Shown: piece by piece, positions 20,041 through 33,083 of the stretch
Layout: every line of letters begins with the position of its first letter
Position numbering within the stretch: the first letter of the stretch is position 1
Assembly (NCBI GenBank): GCA_029721515.1
Contig: CM056567.1
Span: 3,702,007 to 3,766,006 of the forward strand
Direction: 5' to 3'
DNA from: Synanceia verrucosa
Taxonomy: Eukaryota > Chordata > Actinopteri > Perciformes > Synanceiidae
DNA: 64,000 nucleotides
The notes under the pieces: generated by a model
Seen by the model: only the letters and a program-made list of their open reading frames with translations
Told to the model about the DNA's origin: nothing
Databases searched by the model: none
Made by a program: the position numbers and the translations under genes

Positions 20041-22476
20041 AAAAAGGGCATTTTTACCATTTTTTTCACACAATTTCTGCCTTGAAATCATTCTAGAGGA
20101 CATAATCAGTGTTTTAATGACTTTTTATGACATGTTAAAAAATTTTCATTTTTTGACTTTTTCGACATGCTATAGTATGACTTTTTTTTGACAATTTTCA
20201 ACATGCTGAAAAAGGCATTTTTACCAGTTTTTTCCACAATTTCTGCCATTAAATCATTGTAGAGGACAAAATAAGTGTTTTTACTGACTTTTGATGACAT
20301 GTTAAATATTTTTCATTTTTTGACTTTTTCGACATGCTATAGTATGAATTTTTTCTTTGGCAATTTTCAACATGCCGAAAAAGGTATTTTTACAACTTGA
20401 TTCCACAATTTCTGCTATGAAGTCATTCTAGAGGACATAATAAGTGTTTTTACTGACTTTTTATGATATGTTAAAAATTTTAATTTTCTGACTTTTTTGA
20501 CATGCTATAGTATGACTTTTTTTGATAACGTTCAACATGCTAAAAAAGGCATTTTTACCAGTTTTTTTTCCACAATTTCTGCAACAAAATCATTCCAGAG
20601 GACATAAGTGTTTTTACTGACTTTTTATGACATGTTAAAAATTTTAATTTTTTAACTTTTTTGACATGCTATAGTATGGCTTTTTTTGACGATTTTCAAC
20701 ATGCTAAAAAAGGCATTTTTACAACTTTTTTCCACAATTTCTGCAACAAAATTATTCTAGAGGACATAATAAGTGTTTTAATGACTTTTCATGACATGTT
20801 AAAAAATTTTATTTTTTGACTTTTTCGACATGCTATAGTATGACTTTTTTTTGACAATTTTCAACATTCTAAAAAGGCATTTTTACAACTTTTTTCCACA
20901 ATTTCTGCCATGAAATCATGCCAGAGGACATAATAAGTGTTTTAATGACTTTTTATGACATGTTAAAAATTTTTATTTTTTGACTTTTTTGACATGCTAT
21001 AGTATGACTTTTTTTTGATGATTTTCAACTTGCTAAAAAAGGCATTTTTACAACTTTTTTCCACAATTTCTGCAACAAAATCATTCTAGAGGACAAAATA
21101 AGTGTTTTTTCTGACTTTTCAAGACATGTTAAAAATTTTCATTTTTTGACGTTTTCGACATGCTAATGTATGACTTTTTTTGACAATTTTCAACATGCTA
21201 AAAAAGGCATTTTTACAACTTTTTTTCCACAATTTCTGCAACAAAATCATTCTAAAGGACAAAGTAAGTGTTTTAGCTGACTTTTCATGACATGTTAAAA
21301 ATATTCATTTTTTGACTTTTTCGACATGCTATAGTATGACTTTTTTTGGCAATTTCAACATGCTGAAAAAGGGATGTTTTACAACTTGATTCCACAATTT
21401 CTGCCATGAAATCATTCTAGAGGACATAATAAGTGTTAATAATGACTTTTTATGACATGTTAAAAATTTTCATTTTTTGACTTTTGCGACATGTCTAAAA
21501 AAGGCATTTTTACAATTTTTTCCACAATTTCTGCCATGAAATCATTCCAGAGGACATAATAAGTGCTTTTACTGACTTTTTATGACATGTTAAAAATTTT
21601 CATTTTTTGACTTTTTCGACATGCTATAGTATGACTTTTTTTGATCATTTTCAACATGCTAAAAAAGGCATTTTTACAACCTTTTTCCACAATTTCCGCA
21701 ACAAAATCATTCTAGAGGACAAAACAAGTGTTTTTACTGACTTTTCATGACGTGTTAAAAATTTTTATTCTTTGACTTTTGCGACATGCTATAGTATGAC
21801 TTTTTTTGACAATGTTCAACATGCTAAAAAAAGACATTTTTACAATTTTTTTTCCACAATTTCTGCCATGAAATCACTCCAGAGGACATAATAAGTGTTT
21901 TTAATGACTTTTTATGAAATGTTAAAAATTTTCATTTTTTGACTTTTTCGACATGCTGTAGTATGACGTTTTTTGGCAATTTCAACATGCTGAAAAAGTT
22001 ATGTTTTACAAATTTATTCCTCAATTTCTGCCATGAAATCATTCCAGAAGACATAATTAGTGTTTTTACTGACTTTTTATGACATGTTAAAAATTTTATT
22101 TTTTGACTTTTTCGACATGCTATAGTATGACTTTTCTGACAATTTTCAACATGCTAAAAAAGGCATTTTTACAACTTTTTTTCCCACAATTTCTGCCATA
22201 AAATCATTCCAGAGGACACAATTAGTGTTTTTAATGACTTTTTATGAAATGTTTAAAATTTTCATTTTTTTACTTTTTCGACATGCTATAGTATGACTTT
22301 TTTTGATAACGTTCAACATGCTAAAAAAGGCATTTTTTCCACAATTTCTGCAACAAAATCATTCGAGAGGACAAAATAAGTGTTTTTTCTGACTTTTCAA
22401 GACATGTTAAAAATTTTCATTTTTTTACTTTTTCGACATGCTACAGTATAACTTTTTTGACAATTTTCAACATGCT
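20041..22476 (+). repeat. Higher-order repeat copy 1 (~2.43 kb)
   Basis: Starts at the AAAAAGGGCATTTTTACC variant that recurs at 22,477. About 15 monomers. Confidence 0.8.
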
Positions 22477-24910
22477 AAAAAGGGCATTTTTACCATTTTT
22501 TTCACACAATTTCTGCCTTGAAATCATTCTAGAGGACATAATCAGTGTTTTAATGACTTTTTATGACATGTTAAAAATTTTAATTTTTTTACTTTTTCGA
22601 CATGCTATAGTATGACTTTTTTTGATAACGTTCAACATGCTAAAAAAGGCATTTTTACAATTTTTTTCCACAATTTCTGCCATGAAATCATTCTAGAGGA
22701 CATAATAAGTGTTTTTACTGACTTTGGATGACATGTTAAATATTTTTCATTTTTTTACTTTTTCGACATGCTATAGTATGAATTTTTTCTTTGGCAATTT
22801 TCAACATGCTGAAAAAGGTATTTTTACAACTTGATTCCACAATTTCTGCTATGAAGTCATTCTAGAGGACATAAGTGTTTTTACTGACTTTTTATGATAT
22901 GTTAAAAATTTTAATTTTCTGACTTTTTTGACATGCTATAGTATGACTTTTTTTGATAACGTTCAACATGCTAAAAAAGGCATTTTTACCAGTTTTTTTT
23001 CCACAATTTCTGCAACAAAATCATTCCAGAGGACATAAGTGTTTTTACTGACTTTTTATGACATGTTAAAAATTTTAATTTTTTAATTTTTTTGACATGC
23101 TATAGTATGGCTTTTTTTGACGATTTTCAACATGCTAAAAAAGGCATTTTTACAACTTTTTTCCACAATTTCTGCAACAAAATTATTCTAGAGGACAAAA
23201 TAAGTGTTTTAATGACTTTTCATGACATGTTAAAAATTTTTATTTTTTGACTTTTTCGACATGCTATAGTATGACTTTTTTTTGACAATTTTCAACATTC
23301 TAAAAAGGCATTTTTACAACTTTTTTCCACAATTTCTGCCATGAAATCATTCCAGAGGACATAATAAGTGTTTTAATGACTTTTTATGACATGTTAAAAA
23401 TTTTCATTTTTTGACTTTTTTGACATGCTATAGTATGACTTTTTTTTTGATGATTTTCAACTTGCTAAAAAAGGCATTTTTACAACTTTTTTCCACAATT
23501 TCTGCAACAAAATCATTCTAGAGGACAAAATAAGTGTTTTTTCTGACTTTTCAAGACATGTTAAAAATTTTCATTTTTTGACGTTTTCGACATGCTATAG
23601 TATGACTTTTTTTGACAATTTTCAACATGCTAAAAAAGGCATTTTTACAATTTTTTTTCACAATTTCTGCAACAAAATCATTCTAAAGGACAAAGTAAGT
23701 GTTTTAGCTGACTTTTCATGACATGTTAAAAATTTTCATTTTTTGACTTTTTCGACATGCTATAGTATGACTTTTTTTTGGCAATTTCAACATGCTGAAA
23801 AAGGGATATTTTACAACTTGATTCCACAATTTCTGCCATGAAATCATTCTAGAGGACATAATAAGTGTTAATAATGACTTTTTATGACATGTTAAAAATT
23901 TTCATTTTTTGACTTTTGCGACATGTCTAAAAAAGGCATTTTTACCATTTTTTCCACAATTTCTGCCATGAAATCATTCCAGAGGACATAATAAGTGCTT
24001 TTACTGACTTTTTATGACATGTTAAAAATTTTCATTTTTTGACTTTTTCGACATGCTATAGTATGACTTTTTTTGATTATTTTCAACATGCTAAAAAAGG
24101 CATTTTTACAACCTTTTTCCACAATTTCCGCAACAAAATCATTCTAGAGGACAAAACAAGTGTTTTTACTGACTTTTCATGACATGTTAAAAATTTTTAT
24201 TCTTTGACTTTTGCGACATGCTATAGTATGACTTTTTTTGACAATGTTCAACATGCTAAAAAAAGGCATTTTTACCATTTTTTTTCCACAATTTCTGCCA
24301 TGAAATCACTCCAGAGGACATAATAAGTGTTTTTAATGACTTTTTATGAAATGTTAAAAATTTTCATTTTTTGACTTTTTCGACATGCTGTAGTATGACG
24401 TCTTTTGGCAATTTCAACATGCTGAAAAAGTTATGTTTTACAACTTTATTCCTCAATTTCTGCCATGAAATCATTCCAGAAGACATAATTAGTGTTTTTA
24501 CTGACTTTTTATGACATGTTAAAAAATTTTATTTTTTGACTTTTTCGACATGCTATAGTATGACTTTTTTGACAATTTTCAACATGCTAAAAAAGGCATT
24601 TTTACAACTTTTTTTTCCCACAATTTCTGCCATAAAATCATTCCAGAGGACACAATTAGTGTTTTTAATGACTTTTTATGAAATGTTTAAAATTTTCATT
24701 TTTTTACTTTTTCGACATGCTATAGTATGACTTTTTTTGATAACGTTCAACATGCTAAAAAAGGCATTTTTTCCACAATTTCTGCAACAAAATCATTCGA
24801 GAGGACAAAATAAGTGTTTTTTCTGACTTTTCAAGACATGTTAAAAATTTTCATTTTTTTACTTTTTCGACATGCTACAGTATAACTTTTTTGACAATTT
24901 TCAACATGCT
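22477..24910 (+). repeat. Higher-order repeat copy 2 (~2.43 kb)
   Basis: Carries the same ordered series of variant monomers as the preceding copy, with scattered single-base differences. Confidence 0.8.
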
Positions 24911-27325
24911 AAAAAAGGCATTTTTACCAGTTTTTTTTCCACAATTTCTGCCATGAAATCGTTCCAGAGGACATAATAAGTGTTTTTACTGACTTTTTAT
25001 GACATGTTAAAAATTTTAATTTTTTAACTTTTTCGACATGCTATAGTATGGCTTTTTTTGACGATTTTCAACATGCTAAAAAAAGCATTTTTACAACTTT
25101 TTTCCACAATTTCTGCAACAAAATCATTCTAGAGGACAAAATAAGTGTTTTTACTGACTTTTCATGACATGTTAAAAATTTTCATTTTTTGACTTTTTCG
25201 ACATGCTATAGTATGACTTTTTTCTGACAATTTTCAACATGCTAAAAAAGGCATTTTTACCAGTTTTTTTTCCACAATTTCTGCCATGAAATCGTTCCAG
25301 AGGACATATTAATGTTTTTACTAACTTTTTATGACATGTTAAAAATTTTCATTTTTTGACTTTTTTGACATGCTATGGTATGACTTTTTTAATGATTTTC
25401 AACATGCTAAAAAAGGCATTTTTACAACTTTTTTCCACAATTTCTGCCACAAAATCATTCCAGAGGACAAAATAAGTGCTTTTACTGACTTTTCATGACA
25501 TGTTAAAAATTTTCATTTTTTTAACTTTTTCGACATGCTATAGTATGACTTTTTTTGGCAATTTCAACATGCTGAAAAAGGTATGTTTTACAACTTGATT
25601 CCACAATTTCTGCCATGAAATCATTCTAGAGGACATAATAAGTGTTAATAATGACTTTTTATGACATGTTAAAAATTTTCATTTTTTGACTTTTTCGACA
25701 TGCTATAGTATGACTTTTTTTTGGCAATTTCAACATGCTGAAAAAGGGATATTTTACAACTTGATTCCACAATTTCTGCCATGAAATCATTCTAGAGGAC
25801 ATAATAAGTGTTAATAATGACTTTTTATGACATGTTAAAAATTTTCATTTTTTGACTTTTGCGACATGTCTAAAAAAGGCATTTTTACCATTTTTTCCAC
25901 AATTTCTGCCATGAAATCATTCCAGAGGACATAATAAGTGCTTTTACTGACTTTTTATGACATGTTAAAAATTTTCATTTTTTGACTTTTTCGACATGCT
26001 ATAGTATGACTTTTTTTGATTATTTTCAACATGCTAAAAAAGGCATTTTTACAACCTTTTTCCACAATTTCCGCAACAAAATCATTCTAGAGGACAAAAC
26101 AAGTGTTTTTACTGACTTTTCATGACATGTTAAAAAATTTTATTTTTTGACTTTTTCGACATGCTATAGTATGACTTTTTTGACAATTTTCAACATGCTA
26201 AAAAAGGCATTTTTACAACTTTTTTTTCCCACAATTTCTGCCATAAAATCATTCCAGAGGACACAATTAGTGTTTTTAATGACTTTTTATGAAATGTTTA
26301 AAATTTTCATTTTTTTACTTTTTCGACATGCTATAGTATGACTTTTTTTGATAACGTTCAACATGCTAAAAAAGGCATTTTTTCCACAATTTCTGCAACA
26401 AAATCATTCGAGAGGACAAAATAAGTGTTTTTTCTGACTTTTCAAGACATGTTAAAAATTTTCATTTTTTTACTTTTTCGACATGCTACAGTATAACTTT
26501 TTTGACAATTTTCAACATGCTAAAAAAGGCATTTTTACCAGTTTTTTTTCCACAATTTCTGCCATGAAATCGTTCCAGAGGACATAATAAGTGTTTTTAC
26601 TGACTTTTTATGACATGTTAAAAATTTTAATTTTTTAACCTTTTCGACATGCTATAGTATGGCTTTTTTTGACGATTTTCAACATGCTAAAAAAGGCATT
26701 TTTACAACTTTTTTCCACAATTTCTGCAACAAAATCATTCTAGAGGACATAATAAGTGTTTTTACTGACTTTTCATGACATGTTAAAAATTTTTATTTTT
26801 TGACTTTTTCGACATGCTATAGTATGACTTTTTTTTGACAATTTTCAACATGTCTAAAAAAGGCATTTTTACCAGTTTTTTCCACAATTTCTGCCATGAA
26901 ATCATTCCAGAGGACATAATAAGTGTTTTTACTAACTTTTTATGACATGTTAAAAATTTTCATTTTTTGACTTTTTTGACATGCTATGGTATGACTTTTT
27001 TAATGATTTTCAACATGCTAAAAAAGGCATTTTTACCAGTTTTTTCCACAATTTCTGCCATGAAATCATTCCAGAGGACATAATAAGTGTTTTTACTAAC
27101 TTTTTATGACATGTTAAAAATTTTCATTTTTTGACTTTTTTGACATGCTATGGTATGACTTTTTTTGGCAATTTCAACATGCTGAAAAAGGTATGTTTTA
27201 CAACTTGATTCCACAATTTCTGCCATGAAATCATTCTAGAGGACATAATAAGTGTTAATAATGACTTTTTATGACATGTTAAAAATGTTCATTTTTTTAA
27301 CTTTTTCGACATGCTATAGTATGAC

Positions 27326-30300
27326 AGAAATTGTGGAAAAAACTGGTAAATAATGCCTTTTTTAGCATGTTGAAAATTGTCAAACAAAATGTCATACTAT
27401 AGCATGTTGAAAAAGCCAAAAAATTGAAATTTTTAACATGTCATGAAAAGTCAGTAAAAACACTTAGTATTTCCTCTAGAATGATTGAGTCGCAGAAATT
27501 GTGGAAAAAATTGTAAAAATGCCTTTTTTAGCATGTTGAAAGTTGCCCAAAAAAAGTCATATTATAGCATGTCGAAAAAGTCAAAAAATGAAAATTTTCA
27601 ACGTCATGAAAAGTCAGTAAAAACACTTAGTATGTCCTCTAGAATGATTTAGTGGCAGAAATTGTGGAAAAAAGTTGTAAAACATACCTTTTTCAGCATG
27701 TTGAAAATTGCCAAAAAAAAAAGTCATACTATAGCATGTCGAAAAAGTCAAAAATTTAAAATTTTTAACATGTCATAAAAAGTCATTAAACACACTTATT
27801 ATGTCCTCTAGGATGATTTAATGGCAGAAATTGTGGAAAAAAGTTGTAAAAATGTATTTTTCAGCATGTTGAAAATTGCCAAAAAAGTCATACTATAGCA
27901 TGTCGAAAAAGTCAAAAAATGAAAATTTTTAACATGTCATGAAAAGTCAGTAAAAACACTTATTATGTCCTCTAGGATGATTTCATGGCAGAAATTGTGT
28001 AAAAAAGTTGTAAAAATGCCTTTTTTAGCATGTTGAAAATTGTCAAAAAAGTCATACTATAGCATGTCGAAAAAGTCAGAAAATGAAAATTTTTAACATT
28101 TCATAAAAAGTCAGTAAAAACACCTATTTTGTCCTCTAGGATCATTTCATGGCAGAAATTGTGGAAAAAAAGTTGTAAAAATGCCTTTTTCAGGATGTTG
28201 AAAATTGCCAAAAAGTCATACTATAGCATGTTGAAAAAGTCAAAAAATGAAAATTTTTAACATGTCATAAAAAGTCAGTAAAAACACTTATTTTGTCCTC
28301 TGGAATGATTTAATGGCAGAAATTGTGGAATCAAGTTTTAAAACATACCTTTTTCAGCATGTTGAAAATTGCCCAAAAAAGTCATACTATAGCATGTCGA
28401 AAAAGTCAAAAAATGAAAATTTTCAACATGTCATGAAAAGTCAGTAAAAACACTTATTATGTCCTCTAGGATGATTTCATGGCAGAAATTGTGTAAAAAA
28501 GTTGTAAAACACCTTTTTCAGCATGTTGAAAATTGTCCAAAAAAGTCATACTATAGCATGTCGAAAAAGCCAAAAAGTTGAAATTTTTAACATGTCATAA
28601 AAAGTCATTAAAAACATTAATATGTCCTCTGGAATGATTTTATGGCAGAAATTGTGGGAAAAAAAGTTGTAAAAATGCCTTTTTTAGCATGTTGAAAATT
28701 GTCAAAAAAGTCATACTATAGCATGTCGAAAAAGTCAGAAAATGAAAATTTTTAACATTTCATAAAAAGTCAGTAAAAACACCTATTTTGTCCTCTAGGA
28801 TCATTTCATGGCAGAAATTGTGGAAAAAAGTTGTAAAAATGCCTTTTTCAGCATGTTGAAAATTGCCAAAAAAGTCATACTATAGCATGTCGAAAAAGTC
28901 AAAAAATGAAAATTTTTAACATGTCATGAAAAGTCAGTAAAAACATTTATTATGTCCTCTAGGATGATTTCATGACAGAAATTGTGTGAAAAAGTTGTAA
29001 AACATACCTTTTTCAGCATGTTGAAAATTGCCAAAAAAGTCATACTATAGCATGTTGAAAAAGCCAAAAAGTTGAAATTTTTAACATGTCATAAAAAGTC
29101 ATTAAAAACATTAATATGTCATCTGGAATGATTTTATGGCAGAAATTGTGGAAAAAAAAGTTGTAAAAATGCCTTTTATGGCATGTTGAAAATTGTCAAA
29201 AAAGTCATACTATAGCATGTCGAAAAAGTCCAAAAATGAAAATTTTTAACATGTCATAAAAAGTCAGTAAAAACACCTATTTTGTCCTCTAGAATGATTT
29301 TGTTGCAGAAATTGTGGAAAAAAGTTGTAAAAATGCCTTTTTTTAGCACGTTGAAAATTGCCCAAAAAAGTCATACTATAGCATGTCGAAAAAGTCAAAA
29401 AATGAAAATTTTTAACATGTCATAAAAAGTCATTAAAAACACTTATTATGTCCTCTAGGATGATTTCATGGCAGAAATTGTGGAATAAAGTTGTAAAACA
29501 TAACGTTTTCAGCATGTTGAAAATTGTCAAAAGAAGTCATACTAAGCCAAAAAATTGAAATTTTTAACATGTCATGAAAATTCAGTAAAAACACTTAGTA
29601 TGTCCTCTAGAATGATTTAGTGGCAGAAATTGTGGAAAAAAAATTGTAAAAATGCCTTTTTTAGCATGTTGAAAGTTGCCCAAAAAAAGTCATACTATAG
29701 CATGTCGAAAAAGTCAAAAAATTCAAATTTTTAACATGTCATAAAAAGTCAGTAAAAACACTTATTTTGTCCTCAGGAATGATTTAATGGCAGAATTTGT
29801 GGAATCAAGTTGTAAAACATACCTTTTTCAGCATGGTGAAAATTGCCAAAAAAAAAAGTCATACTATAGCATGTCGAAAAAGTCAAAAATAAAATTTTTT
29901 AACATGTCATAAAAAGTCATTAAACACACTTATTATGTCCTCTAGGATGATTTCATGGCAGAACTTGTGGAATCAAGTTGTAAAAATGCCTTTTTTTAGC
30001 ATGTTGAAAATTGCCAAAAAAAGTCATACTATAGCATGTCGAAAAAGTCAAAAAATTAAAATTTTTAACATGTCATGAAAAGTCAGTAAAAACACTTAAT
30101 ATGTCCTCTAGAATGATTTCATGACAGAAATTGTGGAATCAAGTTGTAAAAATACCTTTTTCAGCATGTTGAAAATTGTCAAAAAAAAAGTCATACTACA
30201 GCATGTCAAAAAAGCCAAAAAGTTGAAATTTTTAACATGTCATAAAAAGTCATTAAAAACATTAATATGTCCTCTGGAATGATTTTATGGCAGAAATTGT

Positions 30301-33083
30301 GGAAAAAAAGTTGTAAAAATGCCTTTTTTAGCATGTTGAAAATTGTCAAAAAAGTCATACTATAGCATGTCGAAAAAGTCAGAAAATGAAAATTTTTAAC
30401 GTCATAAAAAGTCATTAAAAACACCTATTTTGTCCTCTAGGATGATTTCATGGCAGAAATTGTGGAAAAAAGTTGTAAAAATGCCTTTTTCAGCATGTTG
30501 AAAATTGCCAAAAAAGTCATACTATAGCATGTCGAAAAAGTCAAAAAATGAAAATTTTTAACATATCATAAAAAGTCAGTAAAAACACCTATTTTGTCCT
30601 CTAGGATGATTTCATGGCAGAAATTGTGGAATAAAGTTGTAAAACATAACGTTTTCAGCATGTTGAAAATTGTCAAAAAAAAGTCATACTATAGCATGTT
30701 GAAAAAGTCAAAAAATTGAAATTTTTAACATGTCATGAAAAGTCAGTAAAAACACTTAATATGTCCTCTAGAATGATTTCATGACAGAAATTGTAAAAAT
30801 ACCTTTTTCAGCATGTTGAAAATTGTCAAAAAAAAGTCATACTATAGCATGTCGAAAAAGTCAGAAAATGAAAATTCTTAACATGTCATGAAAAGTCAGT
30901 AAAAACACTTATTATGTCCTCTAGAATGATTTTGTAGCAACAATTGTGGAAAAAAGTTGTAAAAATGCCTTTTTTTAGCATATCGAAAATTGCCAAAAAA
31001 AGTCTTACTATAGCATGTCGAAAAAGTCAAAAAATAAAATTTTTTAACATGTCATAAAAAGTCATTAAACACACTTATTATGTCCTCTAGGATGATTTCA
31101 TGGCAGAACTTGTGGAAAAAAAGTTGTAAAAATGCCTTTTTTTAGCATGTTGAAAATTGCCAAAAAAAGTCATACTATAGCATGTCGAAAAAGTCAAAAA
31201 ATTAAAATTTTTAACATGTCATAAAAAGTCATTAAAAACACTTATTTTGTCCTCTAGGATGATTTCATGGCAGAAATTGTGGAATAAAGTTGTAAAACAC
31301 AACGTTTTCAGCATGTTGAAAATTGTCAAAAAAGTCATACTATAGCATGTTGAAAAAGTCAAAAAATTGAAATTTTTAACATGTCATGAAAAGTCAGTAA
31401 AAACACTTAATATGTCCTCTAGAATGATTTCATGACAGAAATTGTGGAATCAAGTTGTAAAAATACCTTTTTCAGCATGTTGAAAATTGTCAAAAAAAGT
31501 CATACTATAGCATGTCGAAAAAGTCAAAAATAAAATTTTTTAACATGTCATAAAAAGTCAGTAAAAACACTTATTATGTCCTCTAGAATGATTTTGTGGC
31601 AACAATTGTGGAAAAAAGTTGTAAAAATGCCTTTTTTTAGCATATCGAAAATTGCCAAAAAAAGTCTTACTATAGCATGTCGAAAAAGTCAAAAAATAAA
31701 AATTTTTAACATGTCATAAAAAGTCATTAAACACACTTATTATGTCCTCTAGGATGATTTCATGGCAGAACTTGTGGAAAAAAGTTGTAAAAATGCCTTT
31801 TTTCAGCATGTTGAAAATTGCCAAAAAAAGTCATACTATAGCATGTCGAAAAAGTCAAAAAATGAAAATTTTTAACATGTCATAAAAAGTCATTAAACAC
31901 AGTTATTATGTCCTCTAGGATGATTTCATGGCAGAACTTGTGGAAAAAAAGTTGTAAAAATGCCTTTTTTAGAATGTTGAAAATTGCCCAAAAACGTCAT
32001 ACTATAGCATGTCGAAAAAGTCAAAAAATTAAAATTTTTTAACATGTCATGAAAAGTCAGTAAAAACACTTATTTTGTCCTCTAGGATGATTTCATGGCA
32101 GAAATTGTGGAATAAAATTGTAAAACATAACGTTTTCAGCATGTTGAAAATTGTCAAAAAAGTCATACTATAGCATGTCGAAAAAGTCAGAAAATGAAAA
32201 TTCTTAACATGTCATGAAAAGTCAGTAAAAACACTTATTTTGTCCTCTAGAATGATTTTGTGGCAGAAATTGTGGGAAAAAAGTTGTAAAAATGCCTTTT
32301 TTTAGCATGTTGAAAATTGCCCAAAAAAGTCATACTATAGCATGTCGAAAAAGTCAAAAAATAAAAATTTTTAACATGTCATAAAAAGTCATTAAACACA
32401 CTTATTATGTCCTCTAGAATGATTTTGTGGCAGAAATTGTGGAAAAAGTTGTAAAAATGCCTTTTTTAGAATGTTGAAAATTGCCAAAAAAAGTCATACT
32501 AGAGCATGTCAAAAAAGTCAAAAAATGAAAATTTTTAACATGTTATAAAAAGTCATTAAACACACTTATTATGTCCTCTAGAATGATTTTGTGGCAGAAA
32601 TTGTGGAAAAAGTTGTAAAAATGCCTTTTTTAGAATGTTGAAAATTGCCAAAAAACGTCATACTATATCATGTCGAAAAAGTCAAAAAATTAAAATTTTT
32701 AACATGTCATAAAAAGTCATTAAAAATACTTATTATGTCCTCTAGGATGATTTCATGGTAGAAATTGTGGAATAAAGTTGTAAAACATAACTTTTTCAGC
32801 ATGTTGAAAATTGTCAAAAAAAACGTCATACTATAGCATGTTGAAAAAGCCAAAAAATTGAAATTTTTAACATGTCATGAAAAGTCAGTAACAACACTTA
32901 TTATGTCCTCTAGGATGATTTCATGGCAGAAATAGTGGAAAAAGAGTTGTAGAATGCCTTTTTAGACATGTTGAAAATTGTCAAAAAAAACATCATACTA
33001 TAGCATGTTGAAAAAAAAAGAAAATGTTGTAAAAAGTCATTAAAAAGACTTTATATGTCCTCTTGAATGATTTCATAGCAGAT
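27326..33083 (-). repeat. Satellite right arm (reverse-complement units)
   Basis: About 35 units reading GTCATACTATAGCATGTCG, AACATGTCATAAAAAGTC, TTATGTCCTCTAG and GGCAGAAATTGTGG, the reverse complement of the left-arm unit. It has its own higher-order order: an ACAATTGTGG variant at 30,924 and 31,586 and an AGCATATCG variant at 30,977 and 31,639 are both 662 apart (four monomers). The last units near 32,990-33,083 are degenerate. Confidence 0.93.

Larger units (their letters stand above)
19253..27325 (+). repeat. Satellite left arm (forward units) with higher-order repeats
   Basis: Variant monomers recur at fixed distances. A TTTTTTCTTTGG variant lies at 20,346 and 22,780 (2,434 apart). GTTAATAATGAC lies at 21,435 and 23,867 (2,432). 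CATGCTACAGTATAAC lies at 22,437, 24,871 and 26,482 (2,434 and 1,611). Two 2.43-kb blocks (about 20,041-22,476 and 22,477-24,910) are followed by 1.61-kb duplications. Confidence 0.9.
19253..33083. repeat. 13.8-kb AT-rich satellite, ~165-bp monomer, inverted in the middle
   Basis: About 84 copies of a roughly 165-bp unit. Successive GAGGAC words at 19,267, 19,432, 19,601, 19,764, 19,930 and 20,096 give spacings of 163-169. Each unit carries, in order, GAGGACATAATAAGTG, TTTTTATGACATGTTAAAAA, TTTTTCGACATGCTATAGTA, TTTTCAACATGCTAAAAAAG and TTCCACAATTTCTGCC. The first 49 or so units have this orientation and the last 35 or so are reverse complements. No transposase or other coding content; all open frames inside are products of the repeat. 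It fills the interval between the convergent jarid2 and dtnbp1 3' ends. Confidence 0.97.

Noticed and set aside
24536..26341. Two identical 64-codon frames (24,536 and 26,147)
   Set aside because: They are translations of duplicated satellite units; the identity reflects recent duplication, not a conserved protein.
19253..33083. CRISPR-like array, given regular repeats
   Set aside because: No unique spacers between short repeats; the whole 165-bp unit is repeated and the genome is vertebrate.
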